From Glandiceps talaboti (taxonomy: Eukaryota; Hemichordata; Enteropneusta; Spengelidae), in NCBI RefSeq assembly GCF_964340395.1, contig NC_135553.1, positions 6,347,501 through 6,411,500 on the forward strand: a stretch of DNA of 64,000 nt. The letters are read 5' to 3'. A model generated the notes under the pieces. That model was given only the letters and a program-made list of their open reading frames with translations, searched no databases and was not told the origin of the DNA. Below, in pieces: positions 42,071 through 54,188 of the stretch (its first letter is position 1; every line of letters begins with the position of its first letter). Made by a program: the position numbers and the translations under genes.

Positions 42071-43989
42071 AATCAAATTAACGCATAGATAAATAGAAAA
42101 TAAATAAATAAGTAAATTTGGATAAATTAATTAATTAATAACACAAATACAAGGGAAGCATGCCCAGTACAGAATTGAATTGTTAACGACGTGACTTCGA
42201 AGTGGATTAGTCCTACTGTACTTTAATATTCGTTTGAAGTGACTTCCTTGAAGACTTGCTTATGATAATTTCATTCATACTTTGACACCGAATTAGTTTG
42301 CAACAAATCGGTTCAACCGAGAGTAGGCCTACCCACATACGTGGCATGGCACCTAAGTATTAATCCGAGTTTCGTCCCACTTGCGTTTCTTTTCTCTCAT
42401 CAGACTGCCAAATTGGTCGCTTTGGTGACCAGAGCTTAACGCATGTGTTTGTCGCATAGGTAACTTGGATCTGTAACGTTAGTACATAAATTAAAATAAC
42501 TGATACATAATAAAATGTAACCCGGATCTGTGACGTTACAGTTTGTGAGCTTACAAATTGAAATAACGTATACAGGATGAAAGTGTGCGTTCAGTTCATT
42601 TATAACTACTGGCGTTTGACAGTATGTTAGTTTATGCTTGGCTTATTCGAACAAAACTTGCCCCAAACATATATCTACAGTGTGAATTTCTACCCATCCA
42701 TGTGTCACGTCTTTCCAGTCAATAGACACGCTATCTTTTTTAAGCTCTAATGTGGTCTTTCTCCTTGCACAAATTTACACTGCATTTTTTTTAACTTCAA
42801 TCAACTTCGAAATTGCGACTGTGTCATTTTGAAGAAGGACATAAAAAGGTATTTCTAATGTCTGAATTTTCTTACAATGTTGAAATGACGTGATGACAGT
42901 TAGATTAAGGAACTGTGCCATACAGAGGTAATCGTAAATTTATTTAAATAACACATCATGAGACATTGTCATTGGTCTTGTCTGGTCGAAATGTCCGTCG
43001 GATACTGCAACCACATAAAGGTATCAATAAAAAGAAAATGCTACGAATTTCTCGACGGAATAATATATATTGTTACATTCTTGTTCATATATTAAAGAGG
43101 ACCCGATTAGATTCCGTGACGATGAAGCTGTATAAAACTGTGTGCAATAAGGCATTCAATCAAGGGGAAGCCTCGCCATGAACGGATACATTGACATCGT
43201 TGGATTAAGTTTCCTTCTACCGTGTGTATACGGACAACAGATGATATAAATGTCATCCTCAGTACGTGCAATCGATCATACATCGTTGTATTGTAACTTG
43301 ACTGACAGGTATATCACGATCAGAAGCCCTGGTTATTCAGACCTGCGATTATCGCTACACGTTTCCCAAGCCTGTGAAGTTTTTGTGAGGCTATCGAGGT
43401 ACAATTGCTTCAAGAACGTGACATTGAATATCAGCTCTTCTGTGTAATCTGTCATTATGTACATTGTTATTCATAACCAGTTAGACTAATTGTAAGATTG
43501 AAGAGCTCTACTTACTTTGACTTGGAGGTCACAAAATTAGTAATAAAAAAATATTGCAAATTTAGCTTTACGAGTCGTGAATCAACATTGATACCACGCA
43601 CGCGCAGGTGTTACATGCACGTATGCAACACACTTATTAACGATCTCAAATTATCGTCCATATATGAAAAAAAAGTCGGCCACAATCTGTTTATTACCGG
43701 GCCAAGTTTCAGTCTACCCGGCACCCAGATATAGACGCCACAATGAGCAGCAACGCAATAAATTCGCGTGTGGGAATCAAGCAAAGTAACCAGGTGTAAG
43801 CTGAATGCCTTTAGTGAGGGCACAGCTTTTAGACTTTTGTTGCTACACACATTGTCGGAATGCAAAATTCCGAGAAATAACTAGTATACATGATATACCC
43901 CTTAATTTACAACTTACTTATACCAGAATATATAACATTTGAAGCTTGTAAACTTACAATATAATTGCATAGATACCGAATAATCATAA
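42071..43989. other. Non-coding stretch, nothing recognised
   Basis: Several plus frames of 65-78 codons between 42966 and 43734 are not recognisable and lack supporting splice structure. Confidence 0.45.
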
Positions 43990-44371
43990 ATTATACAAAT
44001 GAATCATTAAGATTATAAGGTACACCAACAAGCTTTATACGAGATATGCACTTTGGTAACATCAATGTATGCACTAAATTAGATGAAATTTGACGTATGC
44101 ATTTTAAAGATATTACCCAATTATAAAAAAATTCTTGATTATGCAAATGACGCATCAAAACTAAACGCTGCGTCAACAAGCTTCATATGGCACTCGCACT
44201 TTATTGTGGTTGATTTAAAACGTACATTCTTTGTATATCATTAGTTATGCAAATACCTCGTTAATATTCATGGATATTTACAACAACAAAATATTAGCAG
44301 ACGGAAGATGAGTAGCAAGCTTCATTAGAATTGATGTGGTAGGTTTTTAAATATCGTGTTCTCTGACAGAC

Positions 44372-44402
<31 letters not shown>

Positions 44403-44412
44403 GTCAGTCAGT
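43990..44412 (+). repeat. Three diverged units of about 143 bp with GACA tail
   Basis: CAACAAGCTTTAT, CAACAAGCTTCATATG and GCAAGCTTCATT occur at about 44028, 44174 and 44315, with GCACTT and ATGCAAAT words between them. The last unit runs into a GACA array (44365-44412) ending in GTCA repeats. Confidence 0.7.
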
Positions 44413-46145
44413 CAAAAATATAACATAACTTCCCTCACTGCAGGTGAAAAATGGCACCGAATCGAAAGGATTTTCAGTGATAAACATTTGTCATGTAGTT
44501 GAGATTCTACCAAAGCTAATTACGTGACCTTTACAACGACCTCGATGTGTGATGTTTTACTTCTAATATCACCTTGGTGAACTATCACGAAAATGAAGTC
44601 AAAATGTCTCCCTTGAGCTACTCTATCATCTCATCACACCGTCAGTGGTCCTCAACATCAATATCAGAGTACAGCTAAAGAAACAGCAGGTTCGATGGAC
44701 ATATCACAACAAAAGATAGTATTCGTGAATGAAATACAGTTGATAACTTCATGGAAAATATATGGATAATGGCTTAGAGACATTTAAAAAGCATTCACTT
44801 TAACCAAAACGGTTTTATATCTCGGAAAGTATGTAAATAGCTTTGTATCCTATCAGATGTTGCATCCTCACTGTACACGTACTGTATATAATCTGTACAC
44901 GTATTTAAGAAAATAACTGAAATTCATTTTTGTTAGCATTTCCAGCTTGTGACTTTGTTGATTAATGTTGCGTTTAATAAAATGTAATAACAAAAGTTTG
45001 AAGAGTCTGTTAACTCAAAATGACATAATCTCAGTCTACCTTGAAAGTTATCCACGCCAAACACGTAACCGTAGCGTAGATATAATGTACTAGTATTATA
45101 TAATACATAACTTTCATACAGCCTTACGTGATTAGCTTAGATCGTGTCACGTGGTACGGACTAGTGACTCATAGTTACCTAAATTTGCATATAACATGCA
45201 CTATTCATATTCTATTTCCGTAGGCCACTATTCATGTAGCATGGGAGTCGTATCATTGATTTGTTTTGACTATGGAAAGAATATGTGCCTGAGAATGTGA
45301 TGTGTTATAAAACGCTTATTGCCTTGCCGTATTTGGGCACTAGTAGACGTCTATTACCCATTGTCGCAATAAGTGTTCAGAATGTCATATGAGTCAGGTA
45401 ATGTAATGTAATGTAATGTTTTTCTATTATCAGAATTGAGAAATAATGAGGAGGGGGGGGGCTATAAGACTTTATTCTTGAAGACCGGGCTTTCTCATTA
45501 TCAGTGGAGCCATAAGGATTACATAGGCTTATTCTGGACCAACTTTTTACAGCTCTACCCAACAACTATTTTTCAAACTAAAATGTTAATCCTAATTTGT
45601 ACTGGGTCTTTAAGTATCTTCCCACTATCCTTCCTCCAAATTAAAGCAATCCAAAAAAATTTATGTAAGTTTTAGATCAATTTTGAAGCCTATGTCATGA
45701 GAACGGAATATTTGGAACGTTATTGTAATCATAGACCAAAACTATTGCACCTACACACGCAAACCTCGTATACAACCATAGCCTAGTTATATTGAACGCA
45801 ATGAATAACTAATGTATATGGCACTGTTATTGTGTTCATAGCGAATCTACATTATTGAGTAGGGCAGCATGCCAAAGTTATAAAAGAATGATACATTTCA
45901 AAAAGACATGTTCAACTCGTATACATAGGTATATCATTTTAAAGCGTCTACATGTAATAACATGGACGAATGACTGAATCATCGCGATGTAAGCCTTGTC
46001 TCAACGTATCCTGACATGTTCACAGCTTTATCTAGTATATTATATTATTTACACTCGCAGACGTCGAATTATGTAAAGAAGTCGTATAAAATTGCCTGTA
46101 AAGTATTACAATTGAAACCAAATGAGTATAGTAGTAGCAAACCCT
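44413..46145. other. Non-coding stretch
   Basis: A short TAATG run (45398-45420) and a G run near 45453 are the only patterns seen. Confidence 0.5.
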
Positions 46146-46463
46146 CGTCTGGCTCGAAGAATAGCTCACTAAACATTACTAAATTTTATTGCCACATGTT
46201 GTCGTCTGTCACAACAATAACTGAAGTACAATTGTTACATTTTAATCAATAGACAAGTCTAAAACAAGTTATACCTTGCTACAATGTATATGATTTGGCT
46301 ACAGTGTGCAAAGCCAATGGTGGCCCACGTAAAGAAAATGTAACAATATTGGTAAGACTTTTGTAATTGTCACGCCTGACAGCTGTGTTAGTAGTTTTTT
46401 ATCTCGTTAGACGACAAAGCTGTAGCAATCTTAATAGTAAGATTTTTGTTGGGTCGGACGACG
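46146..46463. mobile_element. Fold-back element with tandem-unit arms
   Basis: Left-arm units begin CGTCTGGCTC (46146) and CGTCTGTCACAACAA (46203). Right-arm units are inverted: AAATGTAACAATATTGGTAAG, then GTAGCAATCTTAATAGTAAG...GGACGACG at the end. Third complete copy of the family. Confidence 0.7.
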
Positions 46464-46702
46464 TTTTGTTTATGTTCAACTACTTTCCATTGTAAAATGT
46501 CATACTTATGTCACATATAAGTGGATTAAAATGATCAAAAGAACTAAACTTTCTAACTGAAAAATGTTTGCAGGCATTTTAATTGTTGTGCTGGAAGGAT
46601 ACATAAAATTTTAATTGAACGTCATCAGCCTCGGATTTTGAAGCTGCGATATGTGTCAGTTACATTTAAATGTTTCCATACATGCTACCAAGAACGTCAT
46701 CC

Positions 46703-47175
46703 GTTCGTTCGTTCGTTCGCTCGTCCATTCATTCATTCATTCATTCATTCATTCATTCATTCATTCATTCATTCATTCATTCATTCATTCATTCATTCAT
46801 TCATTCATTCATTCATTCATCCTCCATAATCCACCCAATGCGCTCCCCAGCGCAATTGTTCTGAACCCATCTATTTAGCCATTCAAGATGATCCATAAAA
46901 TTGATCTATCGATCCATCAATCAATCAATCCATGGCCCATCCCATCCTAACAGCCATCATTCATCTATTCATCGTTATTCTCTCATCGATCAATCCATTG
47001 ATCTGTTCATATCCATGCATCAATAAATTATTTCCTTTTTTTCATTCTTTCGTCTTTCGTTTGCATGTATCTTTTGCTATGTATATACAACCATCCATCC
47101 ATCAATCAATCGGCCTAGAAGTCCCTCCATTTACATTTATTAGTTCATCTATCCGTCCATCTTTTCATTTATCAA
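46703..47175. repeat. (TTCA)n microsatellite with a decaying ATCC/ATCA halo
   Basis: Pure TTCA occupies about 46727-46820, preceded by TTCG. For about 350 bp downstream, mutated ATCC, ATCA and TTCA words persist among unique sequence. Confidence 0.85.
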
Positions 47176-48654
47176 TTGAAAAATAGAAGCGGTTTCAAGT
47201 CTGTTTTCGCCTACAGCCATATTAAATGTCCTGTGTAGAACAGAGATAAATTAAATTTGTAGCTCACATCTTTCATCCAACTATGATATTTTATTGTTTT
47301 TTTAGTTTGTTTTTGAATTTACACACTCATTTGTAATCACCTAGACACCAATAGTTGAACCGTACAAGCCTCGTGTGGGTGACTTGTGTAAATGCAGATT
47401 CAAATTTGGTAAGTAGGTTTTCGGGTATCACGTGACCAGACTCTACTTTGAATAGAAGGAGTGCCACACTCGAAGGTGTTCATCCAAATTGGGATTTTCG
47501 GTTTGTGTACCTCTTAGGGCTTTGATTTTAAAGTTTGCAATTTGGGGTTTAATTATTTGTTGCTAGCATTTGAAAAAAAAACCGTGGCGAATCTATGATG
47601 AATGAACGTGATCTCTGATAAACAAAATCGAAAATTCTGGCAAAATTTGATTTCAAAATCCGTATACCACTTGGCCACCTAATGTAATGCGGTAAGCATA
47701 ATTTTTGCTTAAACCAACGTTAGGTAATATATTATATAATTATACTATTTGATTAATAATGTACCTTCAGGTCCTTTCAGTATATACAGGACACAGTTTT
47801 TGATGATCAAAACGCCCACCATATATTATTACAATCAAATATTATTTCCAATCAATAACCTATCTACAAACCACTTCCTCTTTCAATGAACCATTTCTCT
47901 CATGACATTTTATGTATTCGAATATCATTTTCTCGGTGTCTGTAAAAATCTATGGTATTTTTCCTGTCAAATGCATTTTCTAAAACAGTGGGCCTACCTC
48001 GAGTATCAAAATTAAATATAAGGTCAATCCAGCCAGCTGCTTTTGATTTCAAGCTTCTTTTTTTTTCTTTTTTTTTACAAAAAAAATGTTATTTTCAAGA
48101 CGTTAGTACTAGGAATTACAATATAAGGGAAAGCAAGGGATGGAAAAGATGAATACGAAGGAAAAAGTAGAAAGTGAAGAGATCGATGAAAGAACCTGAA
48201 GTAGGTAGTGTACTCACGATGACGTAGTCTCGTCATATTATTAATGTGATGATACATATATCATGATTGAAATGTTGAATAATTGAAATCATATGACTTG
48301 TGCTAATTCACGATCACATTGCCAAGGGCTACATTAAAACAAAAATGCTAAATACACCGCGGTCTTCAACACGACACATGTCATCACTCTTATTGATTAC
48401 GTAGTTCTAGTAGCACCAAATTGTATTTGTGACGTCATTACTTGGAGACTGATGGGGACGATTATCGAGTGACGTGTTTCACTTAGTAGACGTTTACAAG
48501 AAGCAGGTTAGTGGCGTTAACCGAGAACACGGTTGGTTTTCACTGCACATTGCTAGAAGCCTACACCTCAGTATAGAATACTGATCCTAGCTGCACTCAA
48601 TTGAACACATTACAAATGTACATGTCACGGTTATGAATCTGAAGGGCTCTGGTT
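47176..48654. other. Non-coding stretch, nothing recognised
   Basis: AT-rich, no supported frame. Confidence 0.5.
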
Positions 48655-48830
48655 ACTGTGATATGATACATATAAGGGACCGGTCAGTTTCTTCGGCCGG
48701 GGGGGGGGGCGGTGGATTGGTAGGGGGTCACCCTGTTTTTGAAATTGGCAGTAGGCGGGGTCATGCTGTTTAAAAATTGTGGATGGGGGGTCATTGTGTT
48801 TTGGATTGTGATGGAAGAAAAAACCTTTTC
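48655..48830. repeat. G-rich interspersed repeat (GGACCGGTCA...GGGGTCA)
   Basis: GGGACCGGTCAGTTTCTTCGG, a run of nine or more G, then three spaced GGGGTCA words each followed by a TGTTT block. A related sequence lies at 58370-58490. Confidence 0.55.
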
Positions 48831-49378
48831 TACAATGGCATATAGCCTTGTCTGAAATGTAGTACATGTAAATATTTGTTCGTGTCCCTGTTTCTTACAT
48901 GAATTCTTTAATATTACTTATTAGTACATAACTACACATATACATATACATGTATTACCTAGTTACCACACTAGTTTCAGAACATGTCATGTAAATGCTT
49001 GGCTGTTTCGCAAATAGTGCTTCACTTATATTGCACTTTGGGGCAAAAGTGAACTTGAAGGTTTCGTAATGGTAATCTTCATAGACAGTTTATAAAAGAA
49101 GTTAATCTAAATTGTTCTACTCGTCAGTATGAACTTGTCAGAAGGGATTGATACACTTTCTATTTTGGACACTACATGTTATTGACACTACAAATCACCA
49201 CATCTCATCAGATTCCAGTTTCTATTATACACTAGGTATGACCACCTCTAACATACCGGTGACTTTACTATATATCCAATATAAATGCCCCTATACCAAT
49301 GTTACGGGTCCATTTTTATGTGACATGGGAAAGTTACATTTACGTTAGCTTTTCGAAGCTTGGAAATATTACCTCAAA

Positions 49379-50045
49379 GGCTCTGAATAACCTAAACATT
49401 GCCTTAATAGAAACAAAAAACTCCAGATCTGCCAGGGGGAATACCCCAAGGACTCCCTCGCCCCCAGAGGTCACTCATGCATTCAAACAACAATCAGATG
49501 CACCAACAACCTTGTTACTGTCATAATGGTATTAAACTTTTCTTAAATATTTTCACCCTATTCTAATTTGGGATGATATTGTCTTTTAAAGATGTGAAAT
49601 GTTTGCCAGATAGTCTAAAATTGCCTTAAACTCCAAATCTCCCCTACCAATGATACTACCATTAGATGTGCTGACCTTAACTATAATGATGCCATTTGAC
49701 ATTTTAAGAACATTATTCTACCCTATGTAAGTTATAAGGAATAGTTTCTGATACATGATGGTGCTGTCTTGTAAAGCATGGATTAAGTTATTGCTTGAAA
49801 GGGTCTGAATAGCCTAAATATTGGCTTTAGGAGTAAAAATCCTCCAGGGCTTCTAGAGGGAGACCCCTCGGAACCCCCCCCCCCCACATGAGGTGGACAT
49901 ATCCCAGTCTCAAGCTCTTCCCCTACCTCTTACTGTCAAGATGCTATCAAAGTATATTTCAAAAGTATTTCAACCCTATGTAGTTGCTCTTTAATTGACT
50001 TCTCAGAGTTAAAAAACCTCCAGGGCTTCTAGGGGGAGAAGATAC
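49379..50045 (+). repeat. Degenerate repeat with CTCCAGGGCTTCTAGGGGGAGA
   Basis: A TCTGAATANCCTAAA...CTCCAG block at 49382 recurs at 49803, and CCTCCAGGGCTTCTAG recurs at 49841 and 50018. The CCAGGG...CCCC inverted C/G core is conserved. No coding frame. Confidence 0.6.
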
Positions 50046-50128
50046 CACGATACCTCAAACCACTATGGTCTGAGATGATACCCACTCATTATGTACTGTG
50101 TGAAGAATGGATACCACGACGGCAACTC

Positions 50129-50344
50129 AGCTATCGGGAAGCTAGCACAGACACAGACTAAAACTGTTGTTGCAACATGATATAAACTGGCCACAGAACA
50201 GACATTGGTGTAATCATACGCACAGCAGGATGGTGTTTCTGACGGCAGGTTTTCCACACTTGGTAGCAGATTTAAACTTGTGTAATCTACCACACTGAAC
50301 AGCGATAGATTTAGTTTATGTCTACCTTTAAAACGGTGATAGCT
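50129..50344. mobile_element. Non-autonomous TIR element (diverged copy)
   Basis: AGCTATC...AGACACAGACTAAAACTGTTGTTGC on the left pairs imperfectly with the right end, which has TTTAGTTTATGTCTAC and GATAGCT. TGTAATCTACCACA near the right arm is shared with the 51-kb copy. Confidence 0.65.
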
Positions 50345-51174
50345 AGCTTTTCGTTGTAACATCATACAGACATGAATACATCTTATATCCTAGCATATTG
50401 ACAATTCATATATCTTTTAAATCCATGACATAGGAAAACAGGAAACACAACTCATCTAATGTTGTTCTTTGTTGATGATATGATGTGCTTAGATGCACAT
50501 TTACACCTTCGCTGTACCCCATTAACGTTGAAGTATAGCAACACACATTCTACCATTTGTTTTGAAAAATTCATTCCACAAACGTTGTGATAAATCATAT
50601 ATCTCGGTATGTCGCCGTGTAAGTAATTACTTTCATAATTACATCTACACAGGGATTGCATCGCCTACAAGGCTCCACAGGTGATAAATATCAGAACAAA
50701 ATAAATACATCATGTTTATAGTAACGTGATATTGAGTTTTAATGGATAAGCCTCGGGAACATCCATAATCCTCGGGAACATCCATAATCCTTCAAGTTGT
50801 GTAAATCGAGAATATGTAAACATTTCATGTTGTGATTCCCCTTAATCTATAAGCTTACTGGCAAGATTATAGCGGTCACCTTCCAAATACGGAGACATCA
50901 AACAAGACTGCCACAGCCACTAAAAAGAGATTTTGAAAAACGTTTACGTATCTTCTGTTGCATAGTTGTATTGATTTACAACAGCTAGCCAAGTGACTTT
51001 TTGTTCTAATAGGGATAGTATTAGAAGATTCGATGTATTGCCACAACGACTGGTTTATTTATATTCGAAGACAGAATCTGAGTAATGGTATAACTTAGCG
51101 TACTCTGTACACGTAATTAATGGCAAATTGTATGAATGTTTACTTCATATAATATTCTATAGTAATCGATGTGT
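50345..51174. other. Non-coding stretch between two TIR elements
   Basis: Contains a 20-bp tandem repeat of CTCGGGAACATCCATAATC (50752-50790) and otherwise nothing recognised. Confidence 0.6.
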
Positions 51175-51432
51175 CGGTTTACTAAGATAGACACAAACTA
51201 AAACTATTGTGGCAACATATTTTGATACAATTGTGATTAAGTTATTGAAGGATCGTTGGTTTAATTATACTCTCAGTAGATTGGCTCTATGAAACCCACT
51301 TCCATAAACTTGCAGTGTACTGTTAGGGGACCAATATCCGCACAATACAGGAACAGCTATCACCCACTTACAGCGTGTAATCTACCACATCGATCAACAA
51401 TAATTTTAGTTTGTGTCTATCTCAGTAAACCG
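51175..51432. mobile_element. Non-autonomous TIR element, 258 bp
   Basis: The left end CGGTTTACTAAGATAGACAC plus AAACTAAAACTATTGT is mirrored at the right end (AATAATTTTAGTTTGTGTC, TATCTCAGTAAACCG) with two mismatches over about 36 bp. No coding sequence and no clear target duplication. Related to 50129-50344 and to the fragment at 9405-9460. Confidence 0.8.
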
Positions 51433-52242
51433 AGACCTTGATTACCCAAGTCGTATGACGTGGTCAACTAAGATATTGAGTAATTAAAATGACTACATGT
51501 CCATTTGACTGCGGTGTGCGCACTGAGGAATAATGGGCCAATATATAACATATATAAGTTGTGCATACCCTTGGCTTTTTTTAACGTAAACAAAATGATG
51601 GAAACGTGTAACACTGGGTCTTGAGTGTTACAAATTGAATACAGGCTATCACTATAATGATAAAATAGTGTTGACTACATCTCAGACTAATATCCATAGT
51701 GACCTGAGGCCACGTGTAGAGGATTTTTCTAAATCAAAATTATCACATATTGGCAAGTTGACCTTCAAGTATGCCACATGGTCAGTAGCATTTGCTTTCT
51801 TGAAACTAGACCAGTTTTCATTGTCATTATATCACCAACAATTTTGAGGATGGACACAACGTCCAATGAAGGGAAGACTACCAAAAGCCCCAACCTTGTT
51901 GAATGACAGGATGTGACTTGCATGTAAGGTTTACAAACCGTGTCCTCTTAAATAGTGCTATGTTTTTTTTCAATACAGCCAGTGTCTCACCAAATTAAAT
52001 CCACGGCGTCTTAATATCTGATAGTCCAATAGACAGTACATACGGAAACGGTTGGCAAGGAAACGGTTGAAAAGGAGACTGGTCAAGGAATCGGTAGGCA
52101 GAGAGGTAGCTAGTATTCAAAGAGACACTAATCAAGGAAACGTTAGTTATTTAAAGAGATGATAGGAGACGACTTATAACACCAATGACTACAAAATGAT
52201 GATCAAACACAGGATCGAAGTCAAGGCAGTTAAACTCTCAGT
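51433..52242. other. Non-coding stretch
   Basis: A loose AAGGAAACGGTT repetition occurs at 52040-52140. Otherwise nothing recognised. Confidence 0.5.
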
Positions 52243-54188
52243 TTCAGACTTAGTTCATTTCATTGAACACTTGGAGTTGACTTCGTTCATTTCATTCAAC
52301 GTTTGGAGTTGACTATGTTCATTTCATTCAACACTTGGAGTTGACTTTGTTCATTACATTCAAAGTTTGGAGTTGACTATGTTCATTTCATTCAACGTTT
52401 GGCGGTGACTTTGTTCATTTCATTCCACGTTAAGAAGTGACTATGTTCATTTCATTCAACGTTAAGAAGTGACTATGTTCATTTCATTCAACGTTTAGAG
52501 TTAACTTTGTTCTTTTCATTCAACGTTAAGAAGTGACTTTGTCCATTTCATTCAACGTTAGGAAGTGACTATGTTCATTTCATTCAACGTTAGGAAGTGA
52601 CTTTGTTCATTGCATTCAACGTTAAGAAGTGACTTTGTTCATTTCATTCAACGTTAAGAAGTGACTATGTTCATTTCATTCAACGTTAGGAAGTGACTTT
52701 GTTCATTTCATTCAAGGTTTAGAGTTAACTTTGTTCTTTTCATTCAACGTTTAGAGTTAACTTTGTTCTTTTCATTCAACGTTAAGAAGTGACTTTGTTC
52801 ATTTCATCCAACGTTAGGAAGTGACTATGTTCATTTCATTCAACGTTAGGAAGTGACTTTGTTCATTTCATTCAACGTTAGGAAGTGACTATGTTCATTT
52901 CATTCAACGTTAGGAAGTGACTTTGTTCATTTCATTCAACGTTTAGAGTTAACTTTGTTCTTTTCATTCAACGTTAAGAAGTGACTTTGTTCATTTCATT
53001 CAACGTTAGGAAGTGACTTTGTTCATTTCATTCAACGTTAAGAAGTGACTTTGTTCATTTCATCCAACGTTAGGAAGTGACTATGTTCATTTCATTCAAC
53101 GTTAGGAAGTGACTTTGTTCATTTCATTCAACGTTAGGAAGTGACTATGTTCATTTCATTCAACGTTAGGAAGTGACTTTGTTCATTTCATTCAACGTTT
53201 AGAGTTAACTTTGTTCTTTTCATTCAACGTTAAGAAGTGACTTTGTTCATTTCATTCAACGTTAGGAAGTAGTTAACTTTGTTCTTTTCATTCAACATTA
53301 AGAAGTGACTTTGTTCATTTCATTCAACGTTAGGAAGTGACTATGTTCATTTCATTCAACGTTAGGAAGTGACTTAGTTCATTTCATTCAACGTTAGGAA
53401 GTGACTTAGTTCATTTCATTCAACGTTTAGAAGTGACTTAGTTCATTTCATTCAACGTTAGGAAGTGACTTAGTTCATTTCATTCAACGTTTAGAAGTGA
53501 CTTTGTTCATTTCATTCAACGTTTAGAGTTGACTTAGTTCATTTCATTCAACGTTTAGAGTTAACTTTGTTCATTTCATTCAACGTTAAGAAGTGACTAT
53601 GTTCATTTCATTCAACGTTAGGAAGTGACTTTGTTCATTTCATTCAACGTTTAGAGTTAACTTTGTTCTTTTCATTCAACGTTAAGAAGTGACTTTGTTC
53701 ATTTCATTCAACGTTAGGAAGTGACTATGTTCATTTCATTCAACGTTAGGAAGTGACTGTTCATTTCATTCAACGTTAGGAAGTAACTTTGTTCATTTCA
53801 TTCAACGTTAGGAAGTGACTTTGTTCATTTCATTCAACGTTTAGAGTTAACTTTGTTCTTTTCATTCAACGTTAAGAAGTGACTTTGTTCATTTCATTCA
53901 ACGTTAGGAAGTGACTATGTTCATTTCATTCAACGTTAGGAAGTGACTTTGTTCATTTCATTCAACGTTTAGAAGTGACTTTGTTCATTTCATTCAACGT
54001 TAGGAAGTGACTATGTTCATTTCATTCAACGTTAAGAAGTGACTATGTTCATTTCATTCAACGTTAGGAAGTGACTTTGTTCATGTCATTCAACGTTAGG
54101 AAGTGACTTTGTTCATGTCATTCAACGTTTAGAGTTAACTTTGTTCATTTCATTGAACACTTGGAAGCGACTTTGTTCATTTCATTCC
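52243..54188. repeat. 32-bp minisatellite, about 60 copies
   Basis: The unit contains TTCATTTCATTCAACGTT followed by a variable half: AGGAAGTGACTTTG, AAGAAGTGACTATG or TAGAGTTAACTTTG. The TAGAGTTAACTTTGTTCTTTT variant recurs at multiples of 32 bp, and a rare CATCCAACG variant at about 52805 and 53062 marks a duplicated eight-unit block of about 256 bp. A hybrid unit at about 53265 and a 3-bp-short unit at about 53755 are exchange or slippage scars. Both end units carry CATTGAACACTTGGA, unlike the interior. No open frame. Confidence 0.95.

Noticed and set aside
41690-42076. 128-codon minus frame
   Set aside because: Entirely compound microsatellite.
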